In this document: positions 56,782-64,000 of the stretch, piece by piece
Numbering within the stretch: position 1 is the stretch's first letter
Layout of the letters: every line of letters begins with the position of its first letter
NCBI RefSeq assembly: GCF_001458595.1
Contig: NZ_LN890327.1
Location: 140,178-204,177, forward strand
DNA from: Clostridium neonatale
Lineage (GTDB): Bacteria; Bacillota; Clostridia; Clostridiales; Clostridiaceae
Length of the DNA stretch: 64,000 nucleotides
Direction of reading: 5' to 3'
Made by a program: the position numbers and the translations under genes
Notes under the pieces: generated by a model
The model's database searches: none
What the model saw: only the letters and a program-made list of their open reading frames with translations
What the model was told of the DNA's origin: nothing

Positions 56782-57558
56782 ATGGATATATTTTTGATTA
56801 TAGGTATTTTAGGGGGGCTTACAATTGTAATTTCAGGATTATTAATGATAGGCTCAAGTATAACTATGTTATTAAATCCTGAGGCTATTATGATAATTAT
56901 TCTTGGTACTATAATGGCTGTAATGAATTCTTTTCCTAAAAAAGACTTTAAGAAAATTCCTAAAATTATAGGAGTTCTTTTCAGTGATAAGAATACACAG
57001 GATCCAGCTGAAATTGTAACACAGATTGTAGGAATGTCTCAATCAACCAGAAGAGAGGGATTGTTATCTCTTGAGAGTACCATACAAGGTCTAGACAATA
57101 AGTTTATGAAAAAAGGATTTGAAATGGTAATTGATGGATTGGATCCGGATTTGATAAGAGAAGTATTAGAAATAGAAATAGAAAGTTTGGAAGAGAGACA
57201 TCGTTTAGGTGCTTCTATTTTTGCAACAGCGGGTGGCTCAGCGCCAACACTTGGAGTTTTAGGTGCAGTTATTGGATTAATTGGTGCCCTTGGAAATCTT
57301 AATGATATTGAGAAACTTGGTTCAAGTATATCCAATGCATTTATTGCAACAGTTTATGGAATTTTTACTGGATATGTAATTTGCCATCCTTTTTCTAATA
57401 GGTTAAAAAGAAAATCCTTGAAAGAAGTAGAGAATATGAATATTATCCTTGAAGGAGTGTTAGCTATTCAAGCTGGAAATAATCCAAAGAGCATTGAAAG
57501 AAAATTAGTAGGTATGTTGGAGCCGAAGCAAAGAAAAATATTTGAAGAGAATAATTAA
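56782..57558 (+). CDS. motA: Flagellar motor stator protein MotA
   Basis: MotA forms with MotB the ion-driven stator of the flagellar motor. The 258-residue protein has four membrane segments (about 3-25, 32-50, 145-170 and 178-200). The conserved proline-bearing stretch SAPTLGVLGAVIGLIGALGNL and the cytoplasmic loop with the charged residues that touch FliG (around residues 85-110) are present. AAAGGAG precedes the ATG. motB begins 28 bases later, so the two are an operon, apart from the other flagellar genes. Confidence 0.95.
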   Translation: MDIFLIIGILGGLTIVISGLLMIGSSITMLLNPEAIMIIILGTIMAVMNSFPKKDFKKIPKIIGVLFSDKNTQDPAEIVTQIVGMSQSTRREGLLSLESTIQGLDNKFMKKGFEMVIDGLDPDLIREVLEIEIESLEERHRLGASIFATAGGSAPTLGVLGAVIGLIGALGNLNDIEKLGSSISNAFIATVYGIFTGYVICHPFSNRLKRKSLKEVENMNIILEGVLAIQAGNNPKSIERKLVGMLEPKQRKIFEENN

Positions 57559-57586
57559 TTATAAATTATTTTAAAGGAGAACAGTG

Positions 57587-58339
57587 ATGAGGAAGAAAAA
57601 GAAAAACCATGAAGAGCATATGGATGAAACATGGCTTCTTCCATATTCGGACATGCTAACACTTCTACTAGCTTTGTTTATTACTATGTTTGCAATGGGA
57701 CAAATTGATAAAGAAAAATTTAACAATGTAGCTAAACAATTTAATGTTATTTTTTCAGGTGGTTCTGGGATTAGTGATGGTGATGGAAATTCAATTGTAT
57801 CTATAGGAGGACCAGATGGATCAGATACTACAGGAATGAGTGATAGTCAAATAGAAGACACTAAAATGACTGAAATAAAGAAGAATTTAGAAGAAGAAAT
57901 TGAGCAAGAGGGCTATGGAGACAGAATAAAAATTGATCTCAATGGTGAAGGATTGGAAATTGCAATACAAGATGTTGCTTTATTTGATTCAGGAGATGCT
58001 GAAGTATTAAGTGATGTATCACCGATATTATTAAAAATATCTAATATGCTTAAAGAATTAGACAATCAGATTAGAGTCGTAGGATATACTGATAATGTTC
58101 CAATAAGTAATAATAAATTCCGTTCGAATTGGGACTTAAGTGCAGCTCGTGCAATTAATGTTATGGATTTTATGGTTTCTTATGGTGGAATTAAAGAAGA
58201 GAATGTTTCAATTCAAGCTTATGGTCAATATAAGCCCAAAACTTCAAATGACACAGAAGAAGGAAAAGCTAAAAATAGAAGAGTTGAAATTTATGTGGTT
58301 CGTAATTTCCCAGTAGATGAGGAAGAAGAAGCGAAATGA
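57587..58339 (+). CDS. motB: Flagellar motor stator protein MotB
   Basis: MotB anchors the stator to the cell wall and carries the ion-binding Asp. The 250-residue protein has a short basic N-terminus, a single membrane helix (about 17-40, LPYSDMLTLLLALFITMFAMG) with the essential Asp at D22, and a C-terminal OmpA-like peptidoglycan-binding domain (about 115-240; VVGYTDNVPISN, NWDLSAARAINVMDFM, NRRVEIYV). ATG 57587 is 6 bases after AAAGGAGA. It ends the motAB transcript, with a terminator about 50 bases downstream. Confidence 0.96.
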   Translation: MRKKKKNHEEHMDETWLLPYSDMLTLLLALFITMFAMGQIDKEKFNNVAKQFNVIFSGGSGISDGDGNSIVSIGGPDGSDTTGMSDSQIEDTKMTEIKKNLEEEIEQEGYGDRIKIDLNGEGLEIAIQDVALFDSGDAEVLSDVSPILLKISNMLKELDNQIRVVGYTDNVPISNNKFRSNWDLSAARAINVMDFMVSYGGIKEENVSIQAYGQYKPKTSNDTEEGKAKNRRVEIYVVRNFPVDEEEEAK

Positions 58340-58385
58340 TAACAAAAATTACAAATAAAGCAGTATAGTTATTAAGATTAATATG

Positions 58386-58419
58386 AACAGGATGCAAAGT
58401 TTGGGTGCATTCTGTTTTT
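58386..58419 (+). terminator. Terminator after motB
   Basis: AACAGGATGCA (58386-58396) pairs with TGCATTCTGTT (58406-58416), followed by TTT. Confidence 0.8.
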
Positions 58420-58522
58420 ATTATTCCTAATAATAAAGAAAAATGTATATTGCCTAAAAATAATAAAACTATAGAAAAATTATTTAGTACTATTATTATT
58501 GAAAATTCACTTACAAAGTAGT

Positions 58523-58565
58523 ATATAGGATAAGTATTATGTAGCAGATAATACTTATCCTATAT
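58523..58565. terminator. 18-bp perfect palindromic hairpin between motB and rimI
   Basis: The arms at 58523-58540 and 58548-58565 are exact reverse complements (GGATAAGTATTAT core) around a 7-base loop. It lies about 50 bases past the rimI stop on the minus strand and may end that transcript, though no clear T-tract is present. Confidence 0.55.
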
Positions 58566-58616
58566 GTCTATTAATATTATATCTTATATATCAGATATTA
58601 GGAAAAAGATATAATG

Positions 58617-59054
58617 CTATCGGCACATTAAAATAGCATCTTCTTTATTATCAGTATAATACCCTTTTCTTATACCATTATTTTTAAAGCCAAATTTTGA
58701 GTAAAGTTTTTGAGCAGGAATATTATTAGCACGAACTTCTAAATCAAATGATGAAGTATTATGTTGTTTTTCACATGTATTTATAAGATTTTCTAAAAGA
58801 AGAGAACCTATTTTTTGTTTTCTAAAGTCCGGATGAACTGCTACATTAGTTATATGTGATTCATCCAATACGTTCCATGTTCCAATAAAACCAACTATAT
58901 TATTATTAATAACTGCAACAAGATATAAAGCAACTGGATTCTTTATTTCTTGGATATATGATTCAGTACTCCAGGGTGATGAAAAGCTAAGTATACTTAT
59001 CTTAGCAACTTCAACTGCATCATTTTCATTCATAATTCTAATTTGAACATTCAT
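58617..59054 (-). CDS. rimI: Ribosomal-protein-S18-alanine N-acetyltransferase-like GNAT protein
   Basis: A 145-residue GNAT acetyltransferase. The acetyl-CoA motif reads VHPDFRKQKIGSLLLENL and the C-terminal LEVRANNIPAQKLYSKFGF block is the RimI signature. It overlaps the end of tsaB by 17 bases, the usual tsaE-tsaB-rimI order of Firmicutes. The N-terminal acetylation target (S18 in Escherichia coli) is assumed from the family. Confidence 0.92.
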   Translation of the reverse strand: MNVQIRIMNENDAVEVAKISILSFSSPWSTESYIQEIKNPVALYLVAVINNNIVGFIGTWNVLDESHITNVAVHPDFRKQKIGSLLLENLINTCEKQHNTSSFDLEVRANNIPAQKLYSKFGFKNNGIRKGYYTDNKEDAILMCR

Positions 59055-59754
59055 TGTTTAGTTTCATCCTTTGCTCATATTCTCTTTCAGCCTGAGATTT
59101 CTTTAGATATATAGGACTAGAATTTGGATCGTCAAATTTACCATCCTTTAATAGTTTACTTCCTAGTTCACCTAAAGAAGAAGCACGAACTAAGTTTAAA
59201 TGGCTAGGTGGAAAGTTACAATTAGGACAGTTTTTAATTAAATAATCTTTATATTTATCAACACCATCACCTATAAAAATTACTTTTTCATTTCTTGATT
59301 CAATTAATTCTATAAGTTCATCAAGGTCAAGAGCAGAGTAGTCAGTAAGTTTTTCTAAGCTATTATAAGAAGATTTATACAAACAAGTGTACACACTGTC
59401 TCTTAAAGCATCCATAATAGGACAGATAATTCCATCAAAAGCAGAAACACTATAAGCCAATGCATCTAAGCTTGAAATACTTACGTAAGGTTTATTACTA
59501 CCAAAGCTAAGACCTTTTATAGTAGCCATTCCGATTCTAAGACCTGTAAAAGAACCAGGCCCTTTAGAAACTACATAACCATCTATATCATTAACATCTA
59601 GTTTATGAAATTTTAACAAGTCCTGAATTATTGTCATAAGTATTACAGAATGTTCTTTCTTATCATTTAAAGTTATTTCTCCAAGTAGAGTATCATCTTT
59701 AATTAAAGCAGCAGTAGCTACCTTTGAAGACGAATCAATAGCTAGTGTAATCAT
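59038..59754 (-). CDS. tsaB: tRNA threonylcarbamoyladenosine biosynthesis protein TsaB
   Basis: TsaB works with TsaD and TsaE to make threonylcarbamoyladenosine at position 37 of ANN-decoding tRNAs. The 238-residue ASKHA-fold protein opens with LAIDSSSKVATAAL and carries YVVSKGPGSFTGLRIGMA, the family signature. It overlaps tsaE by 4 bases and rimI by 17, so the three are translated as a coupled unit. tsaD is not in the window. Confidence 0.95.
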   Translation of the reverse strand: MITLAIDSSSKVATAALIKDDTLLGEITLNDKKEHSVILMTIIQDLLKFHKLDVNDIDGYVVSKGPGSFTGLRIGMATIKGLSFGSNKPYVSISSLDALAYSVSAFDGIICPIMDALRDSVYTCLYKSSYNSLEKLTDYSALDLDELIELIESRNEKVIFIGDGVDKYKDYLIKNCPNCNFPPSHLNLVRASSLGELGSKLLKDGKFDDPNSSPIYLKKSQAEREYEQRMKLNNECSN

Positions 59755-60212
59755 AATGTAAGCTCCTTTATATAATTATATTTTTCTCCATATGGAGTTA
59801 TGGTTATTTTTCTATAATCCTCACCTTGACTAAGATCTTTTTCTATTAATATATGAAGAAAATCTTGTGGTAGAATTTCTTCAATATAATTTGCCCATTC
59901 AATAACAGAAACAGCATCAGAAAAAATATAGTCATCAAAACCTATGGCATAAATTTCATCTGGATCGCTTACTCTATATACATCAAAGTGATTTAACTTT
60001 AATCTTCCAGTTTCGTATTCATTTACAATAGTAAAAGTTGGACTGGTTATATTATCTTCAATACCTAGGCCTTTAGCAATTCCCTTTGTAATATGTGTTT
60101 TTCCTGTACCTAAATCTCCAGTTAAGCAAACTATATCTCCACTTTTAAGTAATTTACCTAAATTTATACCAAGTTGCGTAGTATCTTCTACGCTATTTAT
60201 TTTAAATATCAT
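59751..60212 (-). CDS. tsaE: tRNA threonylcarbamoyladenosine biosynthesis ATPase TsaE
   Basis: TsaE is the P-loop ATPase of the t6A complex. The 153-residue protein has the Walker A motif TGDLGTGKTHITKG and the conserved SPTFTIVNEYETG and HFDVYRV segments. It starts the tsaE-tsaB-rimI operon behind an AAGGAGG site and its own promoter. Confidence 0.96.
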   Translation of the reverse strand: MIFKINSVEDTTQLGINLGKLLKSGDIVCLTGDLGTGKTHITKGIAKGLGIEDNITSPTFTIVNEYETGRLKLNHFDVYRVSDPDEIYAIGFDDYIFSDAVSVIEWANYIEEILPQDFLHILIEKDLSQGEDYRKITITPYGEKYNYIKELTL

Positions 60213-60540
60213 GTATAAAAGCCTCCTTAATATTAATATTATTGCAGCTTATGAATTTATCATTACTTTATTTTATATCAAATCTTTATAAAAACCAAAT
60301 AAATATAATTAAAAATAATAAAATATGTATACTTTAGTAGCATAATACTATATATTTATAATATAAAAATTGATATAATATAAAAATAGTAATGTTATAT
60401 TTGTTAATATAAATATAATTAAAGAAAACCTTAAATATTTAATAAATTATATTTATAATTATATAAAATTAATAGAAATAATTATGTATATCGGTATAAG
60501 TTTGGGATGTGTAATTAATACTTAATGGGGGTGCAAACTT
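60213..60540. other. Very AT-rich divergent intergenic region
   Basis: About 330 bases of very AT-rich sequence between tsaE (minus) and the TroA-fold gene (plus). It contains the tsaE promoter. No gene is seen, and the + strand promoter cannot be picked out with confidence among the many TATA-like runs. Confidence 0.5.
60270..60298 (-). promoter_or_regulatory. Sigma-A promoter of tsaE-tsaB-rimI
   Basis: Minus strand: TTGGTT (60293-60298), a 17-base spacer and TAAAAT (60270-60275), about 58 bases before the start codon. Confidence 0.5.
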
Positions 60541-61512
60541 TTGAAAAAAGTCACTTTTATAATGGTTTTTATAACTATAATATTGTCATTTGGAATGACA
60601 ATATTCCAAAGTCCATTACTTGCAAATACAGAGAGTAAAAAGAATGAATTTAGAGATATATATTTAAATATAATTACTGTAAATAAACCTCAAGCTGAAA
60701 TGGTTAAAAGGATAATTGGAAATAAGCACAATGTTGAATATATGATAACAGATGAAAAGGATATTAAAAATTTTGAATTTGATGATGATGTAGTAAAGAA
60801 TGTATCTAATATGGATTTATTTATATATACTGGAACAGATTTTGAGCCATGGATATCAAATTTTATAAGTAAGTTGAAAAAAGGAAATTTGGGAATAATA
60901 AATTTATCAAGAGGAATAAGACTTCTAAATTTCGATAATAATGGAGATGTAAAAGAGAATCCTTACTATTTTGAAGGAATAGAAGAATATAAGATAGCAT
61001 TATATAACATAAAAAATTCTATACAGGATAAAGATCCTAAAAATAGAGATTACTATGAAGAAAATTATAATAAATCTATAAAAGAATTTGATAAACAAAT
61101 AAGTTATTATAATAAGCATATTAATGCTCTTAAAAATTATAATTTTGTAATTTTAGATAATAGATTTGATTATATAGCAAAATCATTAAATTTAAGTACT
61201 ATAAAACTTCAGAATAATGATATAAATGATTTAGTGAAAGAAAAGAATTTAGATCCAGAAAAAGTAGTTATAATTCAAGATGGAGATGATCTTGTAGATA
61301 TAAATAGATTAATAGATATTGATTCAATGAAAACAGAAGGAACTGAGTCAAATCCAGAAGCTAAATACTATAAAACTGTAGAACTTTGGAAATATTATGG
61401 TAATATGAGTTTTGATGATTTAATATTATATAATATTAAAGAATTATCAAATATTGTGGAACTCGATGTAGCTAATAATACTGACAATAATTTGGAAGAA
61501 GAAGTTAAATAG
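60541..61512 (+). CDS. TroA/ZnuA-fold substrate-binding protein lacking the usual metal ligands
   Basis: A 323-residue exported protein of the metal-binding TroA family. TTG 60541 follows GGGGG by about 8 bases. A signal peptide (KKVTF, hydrophobic core, cleavage near LLANT at about residue 29) has no lipobox cysteine. The fold markers are recognisable: IITVNKPQAEMVKRIIGNKHNV, DLFIYTGTDFEPWISNF and the long central helix. However, the metal-binding His positions of the family are replaced: the D..H..E loop reads MITDEKDIKNFEF, the HxxF position is LDNRFDYIAK, and the C-terminal Asp block is unclear. No permease or ATPase gene adjoins. It may bind another ligand or none. Confidence 0.7.
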   Translation: MKKVTFIMVFITIILSFGMTIFQSPLLANTESKKNEFRDIYLNIITVNKPQAEMVKRIIGNKHNVEYMITDEKDIKNFEFDDDVVKNVSNMDLFIYTGTDFEPWISNFISKLKKGNLGIINLSRGIRLLNFDNNGDVKENPYYFEGIEEYKIALYNIKNSIQDKDPKNRDYYEENYNKSIKEFDKQISYYNKHINALKNYNFVILDNRFDYIAKSLNLSTIKLQNNDINDLVKEKNLDPEKVVIIQDGDDLVDINRLIDIDSMKTEGTESNPEAKYYKTVELWKYYGNMSFDDLILYNIKELSNIVELDVANNTDNNLEEEVK

Positions 61513-61542
61513 ATAATATTCTCTAGAAAACATAAAAAAATG

Positions 61543-61571
61543 TTGCTTTATTTTTTAGGATGTTATATAAT
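61543..61571 (+). promoter_or_regulatory. Sigma-A promoter of the tRNA-Trp gene
   Basis: TTGCTT (61543-61548), a 17-base spacer and a perfect TATAAT (61566-61571). The start lies close before the mature tRNA end. Confidence 0.7.
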
Positions 61572-61583
61572 CATTTATGTCCT

Positions 61584-61658
61584 AGGGGTATGGCTCAACG
61601 GTAGAGTAGTGGTCTCCAAAACCATTGGTTGTGGGTTCAAATCCTACTGCCCCTGCCA
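61584..61658 (+). tRNA. trnW: tRNA-Trp (anticodon CCA)
   Basis: A complete cloverleaf of 75 bases with encoded CCA. The acceptor stem AGGGGTA/TGCCCCT, D-arm GCTC/GAGT, anticodon arm GTGGT-CTCCAAA-ACCAT with anticodon CCA, and T-arm GTGGG/CCTAC with TTCAAAT all pair. It stands alone, with its own promoter and terminator. Confidence 0.97.
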
Positions 61659-61667
61659 CAATTGTCG

Positions 61668-61693
61668 CAGTACGTTGTACTGTGGCTTTTTTT
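61668..61693 (+). terminator. Terminator after tRNA-Trp
   Basis: CAGTAC-GTT-GTACTG (61668-61682) followed by TGGC and seven T; an alternative outer pairing of GCCACA with TGTGGC is possible. Confidence 0.8.
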
Positions 61694-61706
61694 GTTTGCC
61701 AAATAT

Positions 61707-61926
61707 GTTTGCGAGCGGGCATACTGAAAGAAGTCTGAGTCGCCGGGAACGTTAGGAAGACAAGTCGAAGGTAAGTACATTACTTGTAATGAGAAGGCAT
61801 GAAGTAAGCACTATAGGACACATGGAACATAACGCAAGTAAACCGGATATTGGACTACAGAATGGATGATGTTGGTAAAAATGAAGATTTATCAGAAGCT
61901 GTGTGCGAAGCTGCATTTACGGTTTT
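61707..61926 (+). mobile_element. Probable group II intron relic without its reverse transcriptase
   Basis: A GC-richer block with no reading frame. It starts GTTTGCGAGCGGGC, holds GTCGCCGGGAACGTTAGG, a GGACACATGGAACATAACG stretch and GTAAACCGGATATTGG, and ends with GAAGCTGTGTGCG and TTTACGGTTTT, resembling domain I and the domain IV entry of group II introns (GAAGCCGTGTGCG ... TACGGTTT). The LtrA-type gene and the 3' domains are missing, so it appears to be a 5' fragment. The match is from memory of conserved sequence, not a search. Confidence 0.5.
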
Positions 61927-61934
61927 ATTTAGAA

Positions 61935-61966
61935 AAAAATCTCAGAAAATTATTTCTGAGATTTTT
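61935..61966 (-). terminator. Terminator after the korAB genes
   Basis: A 14-bp perfect stem (AAAAATCTCAGAAA 61935-61948 with 61953-61966). On the minus strand it is followed by a run of T, ending the korAB transcript 17 bases after the korB stop. Confidence 0.85.
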
Positions 61967-61982
61967 CTTCTAAATTATATTT

Positions 61983-62855
61983 TTAATCATTAAATAAGAA
62001 TTTATCTAATAATTTTTGGGCATATTCTGGTTCACGTTTTTTGTCAATAATATTAATTCCAGATTGTAATACTGGGTGAGATTCATGATAAGTCTTCTTT
62101 GTTTCATCAAGATATATTATTCCTATTGGAATCCCATCATCACCAAATTCTTGGGCTTTTTCAAAGGCCTTAATTTTATCTTTTGGATTATAATTTTCAT
62201 CTAATTTATAGACTCTATCTTTATACCATTTGAAAGTATTTACTTTATTAAATGAAATACATGGATCAAGTATATCTACTAATGCATAACCTTTATGATT
62301 TATCGCTTTTTTTATTGTTTCTTTTAAATGTTCTTTTTCACCAGAAAAGCTTCTAGCAACAAATGTTGCTCCAGCTGCTATTGCAACAGCTAATGGGTTT
62401 AAAGGATCGGTATAAGTTCCTTCAAATTGCATAGAAGTTGTTTGTCCTCTTGCAGTTGTAGGAGATGCTTGGCCTTTTGTCAAACCATAAATTTGATTGT
62501 TATTAACAAGCTGTACTATATCTACATTTCTTCTTATATTATGCAAAAAGTGATTTCCTCCTTCACCGTAAGTATCTCCATCGCCGGAAACAACTATTAC
62601 ATTAAGTTTTTTATTTACTATTTTAATGGCTTGTGCTGGAGGAAGTGCTCTACCATGAAGCCCATTAAATACATTTGCTTTCAAGTAATGGGGAGTTTTA
62701 GCTGCTTGTCCTATCCCAGATACCATAACAACTTCATTAGGAGATAAGCCAAGTTCAAATAAGGATTCTTTTATTGCTGCCAATATAGCAAAATTACCGC
62801 AACCAGGACACCAAGTATTTTCATCAGTACTATTAAAAGATTTTAATTCTATCAT
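61983..62855 (-). CDS. korB: 2-oxoacid:ferredoxin oxidoreductase, beta subunit
   Basis: The TPP-binding beta subunit of a 2-oxoacid (probably 2-oxoglutarate):ferredoxin oxidoreductase, which makes acyl-CoA with reduced ferredoxin. The 290-residue protein opens with NTWCPGCGNFAILAAIKE (the CPGCG cysteine pair binds a cluster or TPP), has the TPP motif SGDGDTYGEGGNHF and NNQIYGLTKGQASPTT. It starts the base after the alpha subunit stop, behind AAGGAGG, so translation is coupled. Substrate among 2-oxoglutarate or branched 2-oxoacids cannot be fixed from the sequence. Confidence 0.93.
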   Translation of the reverse strand: MIELKSFNSTDENTWCPGCGNFAILAAIKESLFELGLSPNEVVMVSGIGQAAKTPHYLKANVFNGLHGRALPPAQAIKIVNKKLNVIVVSGDGDTYGEGGNHFLHNIRRNVDIVQLVNNNQIYGLTKGQASPTTARGQTTSMQFEGTYTDPLNPLAVAIAAGATFVARSFSGEKEHLKETIKKAINHKGYALVDILDPCISFNKVNTFKWYKDRVYKLDENYNPKDKIKAFEKAQEFGDDGIPIGIIYLDETKKTYHESHPVLQSGINIIDKKREPEYAQKLLDKFLFND

Positions 62856-64000
62856 TTAAAAGGCCTCCTTTTTTACTTTGTCTGCAATTTCACTACCAAT
62901 AATTTGGCGGCCATCATATTTTAATATGCTGTAATCCATTAAAATTCCTGTTTCTTGAGTTATTAGTTTACCAAATTGACCAGTGAAATTCTGTTCAACA
63001 TTAATTATTTTTTTAGCTTTTTCTTTATATTCTTTTAATTTCTTTTGTGGAAGAGGATAGATATCTCCAAAGCTTAATGCACCTGTTTTTATGCCACTAT
63101 CATTTAATAATTTAACAGCATCCCTTAAGGCACCATAAGTTGAACCCCAGCCAACAAGAAGTATATCAATAGAATCTGCACCAAAGTATTCGGGCTCTTG
63201 TAAATCATCCTCTATTATTGAACTGATTTTTCTAAATCTCTTTTCCATTTGAGAGATTCTTACTTCTGATTCTTCAGTGATATGACCTTCTTCAGTATGT
63301 TCATCGCTATCAATTATTACGACTTGACCTTTTACACTACCAGGAATTAATCTTGGAGAAATTCCATTCTCAGTAACTTTATATCTCTTATATACTTCAT
63401 CAGAAGCAATATCTTTTTCTGATGCAACATGTCGTTCTATTTTTACTTTACTTAAGTCATACATAGGGATTGTAATGTTAGAATCGGCGGTATATTGATC
63501 TGTTAATAGAAAGACTACTGTCTGATATTTATCTGCAATATTTAATGCTTTAACAGTTTGATTAAATGCATCTTCTGCATTTCTAACACTTAGAACTATT
63601 CTAGGGAATTCACCATGTGATGCACTTAAAATAAAACTTAAATCGCTTTGTTCAGTTCTTGTTGGAAGCCCAGTAGCAGGACCGGGTCTTTGAGAATCAA
63701 CTACAACTAGTGGGATTTCTGCTATGCCAGCAAGCCCTAGAGATTCAACCATTAGTGAGAAACCACCACCTGAGCTACCAGTCATTGCGCGAGCGCCAGC
63801 ATACGATGCACCAATTGCAAAGTTTATGGCACTTATTTCATCTTCTGCTTGATCAACAACTATATCGACATCTTTTTGATGTTTTGATAAATAAGTCATT
63901 ATACTTGTGGCTGGTGTCATAGGATAAGCTGAATAAAAATCCAAACCTCCAGCGATGGCACCAAGAGCAATTGCGTTATTACCATTTATTAAGATATGAT
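62856..64000 (-). CDS. korA: 2-oxoacid:ferredoxin oxidoreductase, alpha subunit (5' end outside window)
   Basis: The alpha subunit partner. The frame is open beyond the window edge: in front of the TTG at 63944 the same frame reads GNNAIALGAIAGG, the conserved GNEAIALGA block of family proteins, so the gene is cut by the window end and the missing N-terminus probably holds the fused gamma domain. Visible parts include YPMTPATSIMTYL, the SGGGFSLMVES loop, GLPTRTEQSDL and the C-terminal transketolase-like domain with IDILLVGWGSTYGAL. It is followed directly by korB. Confidence 0.93.
   Translation of the reverse strand, partial: HILINGNNAIALGAIAGGLDFYSAYPMTPATSIMTYLSKHQKDVDIVVDQAEDEISAINFAIGASYAGARAMTGSSGGGFSLMVESLGLAGIAEIPLVVVDSQRPGPATGLPTRTEQSDLSFILSASHGEFPRIVLSVRNAEDAFNQTVKALNIADKYQTVVFLLTDQYTADSNITIPMYDLSKVKIERHVASEKDIASDEVYKRYKVTENGISPRLIPGSVKGQVVIIDSDEHTEEGHITEESEVRISQMEKRFRKISSIIEDDLQEPEYFGADSIDILLVGWGSTYGALRDAVKLLNDSGIKTGALSFGDIYPLPQKKLKEYKEKAKKIINVEQNFTGQFGKLITQETGILMDYSILKYDGRQIIGSEIADKVKKEAF

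Noticed and set aside
61540..61755. 71-codon open frame
   Set aside because: It reads through the tRNA-Trp gene and its terminator, so it is a chance frame.
62427..62747. 106-codon frame antisense to korB
   Set aside because: Shadow of the strongly conserved korB gene on the other strand; no ribosome site.

Overview
The base composition (very AT-rich), AGGAGG-type ribosome binding sites with frequent TTG/GTG starts, AraC/YesMN regulators, LplABC-type sugar transporter, FMN riboswitch upstream of ribU, MotAB and 2-oxoacid:ferredoxin oxidoreductase all point to a mesophilic, motile, saccharolytic Clostridium (Firmicutes). Most genes are on the + strand. The first and last genes run off the window edges.

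Layout. (1) 1-5340: end of a glycoside hydrolase gene, a GH43 enzyme, then uxaC, eda and kdgK, closed by a terminator. (2) 5366-7109, minus strand: a DUF624/YesL membrane protein and an AraC regulator. (3) 7324-23545: uxuA, uxuB, GH67 alpha-glucuronidase, solute-binding lipoprotein plus two permeases, GH8 exo-oligoxylanase (Rex), GH43 xylosidase, secreted GH10 xylanase with CBMs, and a SASA-type acetylesterase. (4) 23700-29478: YesM/YesN two-component pair and a chemoreceptor. (5) 29697-42364: SGNH esterase, GH115 alpha-glucuronidase, choline-binding-repeat protein, second AraC regulator, nucleotidyltransferase, GH31 alpha-xylosidase, GH3 glycosidase. (6) 42400-64000: a broken IS1182-type transposase, cardiolipin synthase, an OmpR-type two-component system divergent from an unrecognised six-repeat protein, HAD phosphatase, GH1 6-phospho-beta-glucosidase, alkaline phosphatase, YibE/F, CutC, cytidylate-kinase-like protein, FMN riboswitch-ribU, motAB, tsaE-tsaB-rimI, a TroA-fold protein, tRNA-Trp, a group II intron relic and korAB.

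How it works together (inference from families). Regions 1-5 form a glucuronoxylan utilisation locus. The GH10 xylanase is the only glycosidase in the window with a visible signal peptide. It would cut glucuronoxylan outside the cell. The lipoprotein and two permeases would import acetylated and glucuronosyl-decorated oligosaccharides. Cytoplasmic esterases, GH67 and GH115 alpha-glucuronidases, Rex, GH43, GH31 and GH3 enzymes would dismantle them. Released glucuronate would pass through UxaC, UxuB, UxuA, KdgK and Eda to pyruvate and glyceraldehyde-3-phosphate; every step of that pathway is encoded here. YesMN, two AraC regulators and a cre/LacI-like operator before the transporter are the likely controls. 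The chemoreceptor beside YesMN may couple substrate sensing to motility.

Points most worth a second look: an A10 tract that separates a well-placed start from the chemoreceptor frame; the six-repeat protein with three 11-bp-phased TTGCC repeats upstream; the two alpha-glucuronidase families in one locus; the TroA-fold protein that has lost the usual metal-binding histidines; and the group II intron relic beside tRNA-Trp.
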